Source: Owenia fusiformis (Eukaryota; Annelida; Polychaeta; Sabellida; Oweniidae). Taken from it: a stretch of 64,000 nt of DNA. This document shows, piece by piece, positions 60,701 through 64,000 of this stretch (positions within the stretch are counted from its first letter, which is position 1; every line of letters starts with the position of its first letter). The notes beneath the pieces were generated by a model. The model did no database searches. It was given only the letters and a program-made list of their open reading frames with translations, and was not told the DNA's origin. The DNA lies in assembly GCA_903813345.2 (NCBI GenBank), contig CAIIXF020000009.1, positions 25,954,740 through 26,018,739 of the forward strand. Reading direction: 5' to 3'. Position numbers and translations under genes: made by a program.

Positions 60701-63173
60701 TCAGGGAAGATTCAGAGAGGCCATCGATGATGCTGACTTGGGTAAGATCATTTTTTGATTAACATTTTTATCGCACCCTCAGGTGCTATATTGTAATCAG
60801 TTTGCCGGGCGGGCGGGCTGACGGTTGGGCGGGCGTTCCGAATAATCTTGTCTACAGGTTTCCAGCCAAACCGTTTGAGAGTTTCATTTGAAATTCTCAG
60901 GGATATTTCTACCTATGAAAGTTTAGAACTGATTAGTTTTTAGGCATTCTGCGTAAATGTTAAGGCGGCCATTTTGGATCTTCCGTCCTAAAATCTTGTC
61001 TGTCAAGGCTTGTCTACAGGTTTCCAGCCAAACCGTTTGAGGGATTCATTTGAAATTCTCAGGGATGTTTGTACCTATGAAAGTTTAGGACTGATTAGTT
61101 TTTCGGCATTCTGGGTAAATGTTAAGGTGGCCATTTTGGATTTTCCGTCCTAAAATCGTGTCTGTGAAGGCTTGTCTACAGGTTTCCAGCCAAACTGTTT
61201 GAGGGATTCATTTGAAATTCTCAGGGATGTTTGTACCTATGAAAGTTTAGAACTGATTAGTTTTTCGACAATCTGGATAAATGTTAAGACGGCCATTTTG
61301 GATTTTCCGTCCTAAAATCTTGTCTGTCAAGGCTTGTCTACAAGTTTCCAGCCAAACCGTTTGAGGGATTCATTTGAAATTCTCAGGGATGTTTCTACCT
61401 ATAAAAGTTTAGAAGTGATTATTTTTTCAGCATTCTTGGTAAATGTTAAGGCGGCCATTTTGGATTTTTCGTCCTAAAATCGTGTCTGTGAAGGCTTGTT
61501 TTAAAAAATACATGTAAAAAAGAATTTCCCATTGAGAGCAATGTTAAATTAATTTTTTTAGAAATAACTTAACGGTCAATCTTTCCAATTTTCACATATT
61601 TTGTAATACATCAGTATATCTTTTACCAGGATTTTTTTCAGGAAAATCTGAATTGTAGAAAAAAAGCTGATACACTGTGAAGTGATACCTTAAAACGTGT
61701 CTCTTGAGGGTTGTTTACAGTTTTCATGGATTCACCCTAAAATTTTAGAGATGTTTCTATGGAAAGTTTAGAACCGATTAGTTTTTAGGCAGTCTGGGTA
61801 AATGTTAAGGTGGCCATTTTGAATTATTCATCCTGAAAAGTGTATTCTGTCCAAGGGTGCGATTCTGTTCACCGTGTGGCTTATTTGATTTCTGTTTATT
61901 CCATTTAAATATTAGCCTACATTTGCAATACAGTATGATTGCTTAGTTTTTGAAACAGTAGCAGCAATTTTGGTGATTGACTTCATGGAATGGAAATCAT
62001 AAGAAATATTGTAAGGTAACAGATGCGGAAATGTTGAAAGCTTGCTAGGGGGGTCAAAGCATGTTAATATTTATTTCATTGCCTGTGATGTTGATGTTAA
62101 AAATTCCATTTAAAAAGTGATTGAAATGAGTTATACAAATGGAAATGATATGTTTACAACTTTATACACATGTCAGTTGATGTATAATTTATGTAACATA
62201 GTTTGACAATAAAGTACAGTAAAACCTATGTACAGTGAACACCCATGGAGCCACAAAAATGTGTTCACTCTTGGTAGGTGTTTACTACAGTGAGGCAACT
62301 TTGTACAGAACTTAATGAAGTTTGTGTTGAGAAGAGTGTTCACTAGACACAGGTGTTCACTAACACAGGTTTTACTGTATTTTACTAACCAAAAAAGATG
62401 TTTAGGTTATAAAACAACCTCTTTTTATTTGTGGAGTGCTGACTTCAATTTTTATGTATTTTAGGTATAAAACCAACTACACTGTTTTTGAATGAGAACT
62501 AGTGAGAAATACTCATATTACATTCACAAAATATCTATTTGTCAACTATGTGAAGGGTTAGAATACTAATAAAAATACCTCAATTATTTTCGTTAAATAG
62601 GTACAAGAGTTTATTGTTTCCAGGGGGTATGAGATACATTGAATACACTTAACAATTACTATTTATCACGATATTAGTACATTATATCAGTTTATTCACC
62701 ACTTGGCAATAATTTAAAAGATTCAATTTTAAAGTCATGTAATGAAAGACATAACTATACTCTTGTTAACTCTCCTTTTCACATCAGCCTTAGAATGAGC
62801 CTTAGTAATGTCCATGTAATATCATGAATAGAATGATTGACAACCTGGAAAGAAAGGTAATTTACACAGGGTCCTTAAAAGAGGGTATGTAAGACATTGC
62901 TGCGACGCTATGCAGTGTTAATGTGGGAGTCTAGTTGGTCCTATACCTCAGGGGTAGAACACTCACCGGGAGTTTTCATAATAACCAATTGTACAAAAGT
63001 ATGAAATCTTTGTATCAAATCTTTAAACCATCTTGTGTCTGATTTCAGCTGTCAGTATATCTAATGGCAAGAATTACAAGGCCTGTTATCGTCTAGCAAT
63101 GGCCTACAGGGAACTAGGGGACACAAGGAAAGCCCTTAAAGCAGCTGAGAGTGGATATTCGATCAAAAAAAGT
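54734..63173 (+). CDS. TPR-repeat protein, N-terminal exons (3' end outside window)
   Basis: Four exons join in phase: 54734-54897, 59323-59560, 60705-60741 and 63049-63173, each with GT-AG borders; the last ends at a donor (AGT|GTAAGT), so the gene continues to the right. The start ATG follows an in-frame stop within the same exon. The product starts MDGFWGDFENPTKEGAAKAM. From about residue 75 it shows tetratricopeptide helices (EEGNWSFKEEMY, ASLFCNRAAVFNKLGRFREA, NYKACYRLAMAYRELGDTRK, ALKAAESGYSI). Such an N-terminal TPR domain occurs in ZC3H7, SMYD4 and related families; I cannot choose between them without the rest. Every intron holds a transposon: E2 in intron 1, a hAT-like element in intron 2, F2 and a pogo MITE in intron 3. 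Confidence 0.85.
55074..59192. mobile_element. Large inverted-arm DNA transposon, copy E2, in TPR gene intron 1
   Basis: The ends TAGGTAGTGAGGTAGCACCG and its inverse are flanked by TTT (55071-55073, 59193-59195), again a 3-bp duplication. The arms carry the same outer TIR with CGCGCCGTATCCGGGGCGAA and the same subterminal units as E1 (two on the left, about four on the right). At 4119 bp it occupies 93% of the 4425-bp intron. The centre holds a decayed reading frame (56812-57216, minus). Confidence 0.8.
56812..57216 (-). pseudogene. Decayed ORF at the centre of E2
   Basis: A 134-codon minus-strand frame (WFKFILNETSLNSFDLAKEH, LLSPVPWALGTLTGLLARTE, then a Lys-rich tail) lies midway between the arms, where a transposon-encoded protein would be. 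The composition looks like real protein rather than AT-rich noise. I recall similar PVP..LGT/ATPDG phrases in uncharacterised invertebrate transposon proteins, but cannot name a family. Further coding-like fragments may continue rightward (about 57226-57440) but are broken. Confidence 0.5.
59741..60609. mobile_element. hAT-like non-autonomous element in TPR gene intron 2
   Basis: The inverted ends are TAGAGGTGTAACTC and GAGTTACACCTCTA, with GTAGCTAG on both sides (59733-59740, 60610-60617), a perfect 8-bp duplication. The subterminal zones on both sides are packed with ACTCGAG-type heptamers. The 87-codon frame inside (59923-60186) has no recognised domain. Confidence 0.9.
60770..61863 (+). 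mobile_element. Tandem-unit element family F2 in TPR gene intron 3
   Basis: The inverted ends are ATCGCACCCT / AGGGTGCGAT. The head has a hairpin (CACCCTCAGGTG) and a GGGCGGGCGGGCTGACGG zone. About five units of roughly 170 bp follow; they are clearly homologous to F1 units (CTGATTAGTTTTT, GGCATTCTGGGTAAATG, GGCCATTTTGGATTTTCC), although the ends differ. Confidence 0.8.
62217..62377. mobile_element. pogo-type MITE
   Basis: The 161-bp element has ends CAGTAAAACCT / AGGTTTTACTG and TA on both sides. It contains repeated GTGTTCACT blocks. Its ends match those of the transposase-bearing element at 52548-53964. Confidence 0.8.
62925..62975 (+). repeat. tRNA-like fragment
   Basis: CCTCAGGGGTAGAACACTC resembles the A-box and D-arm part of a tRNA (CTCAGTGGTAGAGC type). 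No acceptor stem or B box follows, so this is at most a SINE fragment. Confidence 0.3.
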
Positions 63174-63193
63174 GTAAGTCATATTTCATTATT

Positions 63194-63300
63194 ATCCCAC
63201 CGAACAAAGTTCGTAGGGATATAGAGAAGCTGTCTGTCAGTCCATTAGTTTGTATGTGTATCCAGGCAATATTATTCTTTTCATAGCACTGATGTGCACT
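63194..63300 (+). mobile_element. Truncated element with F-type head (F4)
   Basis: ATCCCACCGAACAAAGTTCG forms a head hairpin like those of F1-F3 and is followed by a CTGTCTGTCAGTCC stretch. No tandem units or tail are seen, so this is a truncated or very short member of a fourth family. It lies just after the donor of the last TPR exon seen. Confidence 0.5.
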
Positions 63301-63387
63301 CTAGGTAACTTTACATTGTAAACCTATTGTAATTAAATGATAAAAAAGGGGTTTTAAAAAATGGTGTTTGTAAAATGAGGTATCTAC

Positions 63388-63600
63388 CTAAAATATCAAA
63401 ATACCAAACTTGCTTTTATTTTCGCCATTCCCAGGTGTGACGTCACAGTTCAACACAATATATAGATTCCCGGATGCTTGAATAGATGCATGGTCATTCA
63501 TGTGTATGGAGTATAAGAGCACGGCTATGCCACATTCTGATTGGTTAAGAAATTCAATTAGAGAATGGTCATGTTTGATATCATATTGCATGTTGAGTCA
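63388..63600. repeat. Repeat fragment shared with 19750-19945
   Basis: It shares TTCGCCATTCCCAGGTGTGA, CTGATTGGTT and AGAAATTCAATTAGAG with the insertion inside the TTAA element. The minus-strand frame over it reads like the one over the other copy because both come from the same repeat. Confidence 0.65.
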
Positions 63601-64000
63601 CATTAATTGACAAATGCTCAATTATGCCTAATTATGAATCTAACTGATCTTGCAAGTATCTGCTAGAAGATCAAAATAATAAAAATGATATTCTATATGG
63701 CATATTAAATAGAGTACTGTAATTCTGTAAATTTTTATTTAGTCATCAGCATCAACTGGGTGGTCAACATCTCAATTTTCTTGTCACTGAGATTCCAAGA
63801 AAACCACTTTGCGGAATTGCTTTTTTTACATATGTTACATGATAGGAAGTTCTAGAGCTGATTAACATATATTTTGTAAGAGGATGATAAAAACAAGTTT
63901 TTATTAAAGTAAGACATGAACATTACATTGGTGATAACATAAACATTCAACCTTTAATAATGTTGATCAAAAAGAGGAAGGAAGGACTCAAAAGAGTTTC
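63601..64000. other. Intron DNA of the TPR gene at the window edge
   Basis: AT-rich sequence with no exon or element recognised. Confidence 0.4.

Noticed and set aside
62925-62975. Possible tRNA gene
   Set aside because: Only an A-box-like part is present; no acceptor stem, anticodon arm or T arm could be folded.

Overview
The window reads as nuclear DNA of an invertebrate animal. It is AT-rich, genes are split into many short exons with GT-AG introns, and transposons, MITEs and tandem repeats fill most of the space between exons. The repeat style (GTCCGTCC-type microsatellite heads, elements with internal tandem units, many small foldback elements) resembles marine lophotrochozoans such as molluscs, brachiopods or nemerteans. 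That placement is an inference; no sequence here fixes the species.

Host genes, left to right. (1) A minus-strand coiled-coil gene whose first exon is at 20846-20871 and whose next exons are at 14649-14152 and 13899-13707. (2) GRWD1, on the plus strand at 21131-29688. It is complete: 7 exons, 438 residues. It starts about 260 bp from the coiled-coil gene's start codon, so the two look like a divergent pair with a shared promoter. (3) A complete phospholipase B-like 1 gene (PLBD1 type) on the minus strand at 42791-31543: 10 exons, 541 residues, with a signal peptide and the nucleophilic Cys. It converges on GRWD1. (4) The 5' part of a plus-strand TPR-repeat gene, with exons at 54734-54897, 59323-59560, 60705-60741 and 63049-63173, running off the right edge. 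All these exon chains were joined by matching reading phase across canonical splice sites.

Mobile DNA. A 9.1-kb element at 2370-11517 has long inverted arms and a 3-bp target duplication. It is split by a full-length Ty3/gypsy retrotransposon (5047-9611) whose two LTRs read as identical and whose 1271-residue Gag-Pol ORF is intact. A second copy of the large element (55074-59192, no retrotransposon) makes up nearly all of intron 1 of the TPR gene and carries a decayed ORF at its centre. Other elements resolved to target duplications are two CACAGGCTGG-ended elements with 5-bp duplications in PLBD1 introns, two hAT-like elements with 8-bp duplications, a pogo/Tigger-like element with a transposase tail, TA-flanked MITEs, a TTAA-flanked element, and nested MITEs in GRWD1 intron 1. 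A further set of four repeat families shares one design: ATNNC(C/A)CC terminal repeats, a head hairpin, a GC-rich head and tandem 120-180-bp units.

The most unusual signal is a 73-bp x 16 minisatellite (14705-15872) just upstream of exon 2 of the coiled-coil gene. In the gene's direction nearly every unit carries an ATG in good context followed 35 nt later by a splice-donor-like site, and that donor is in the correct phase to join exon 2.
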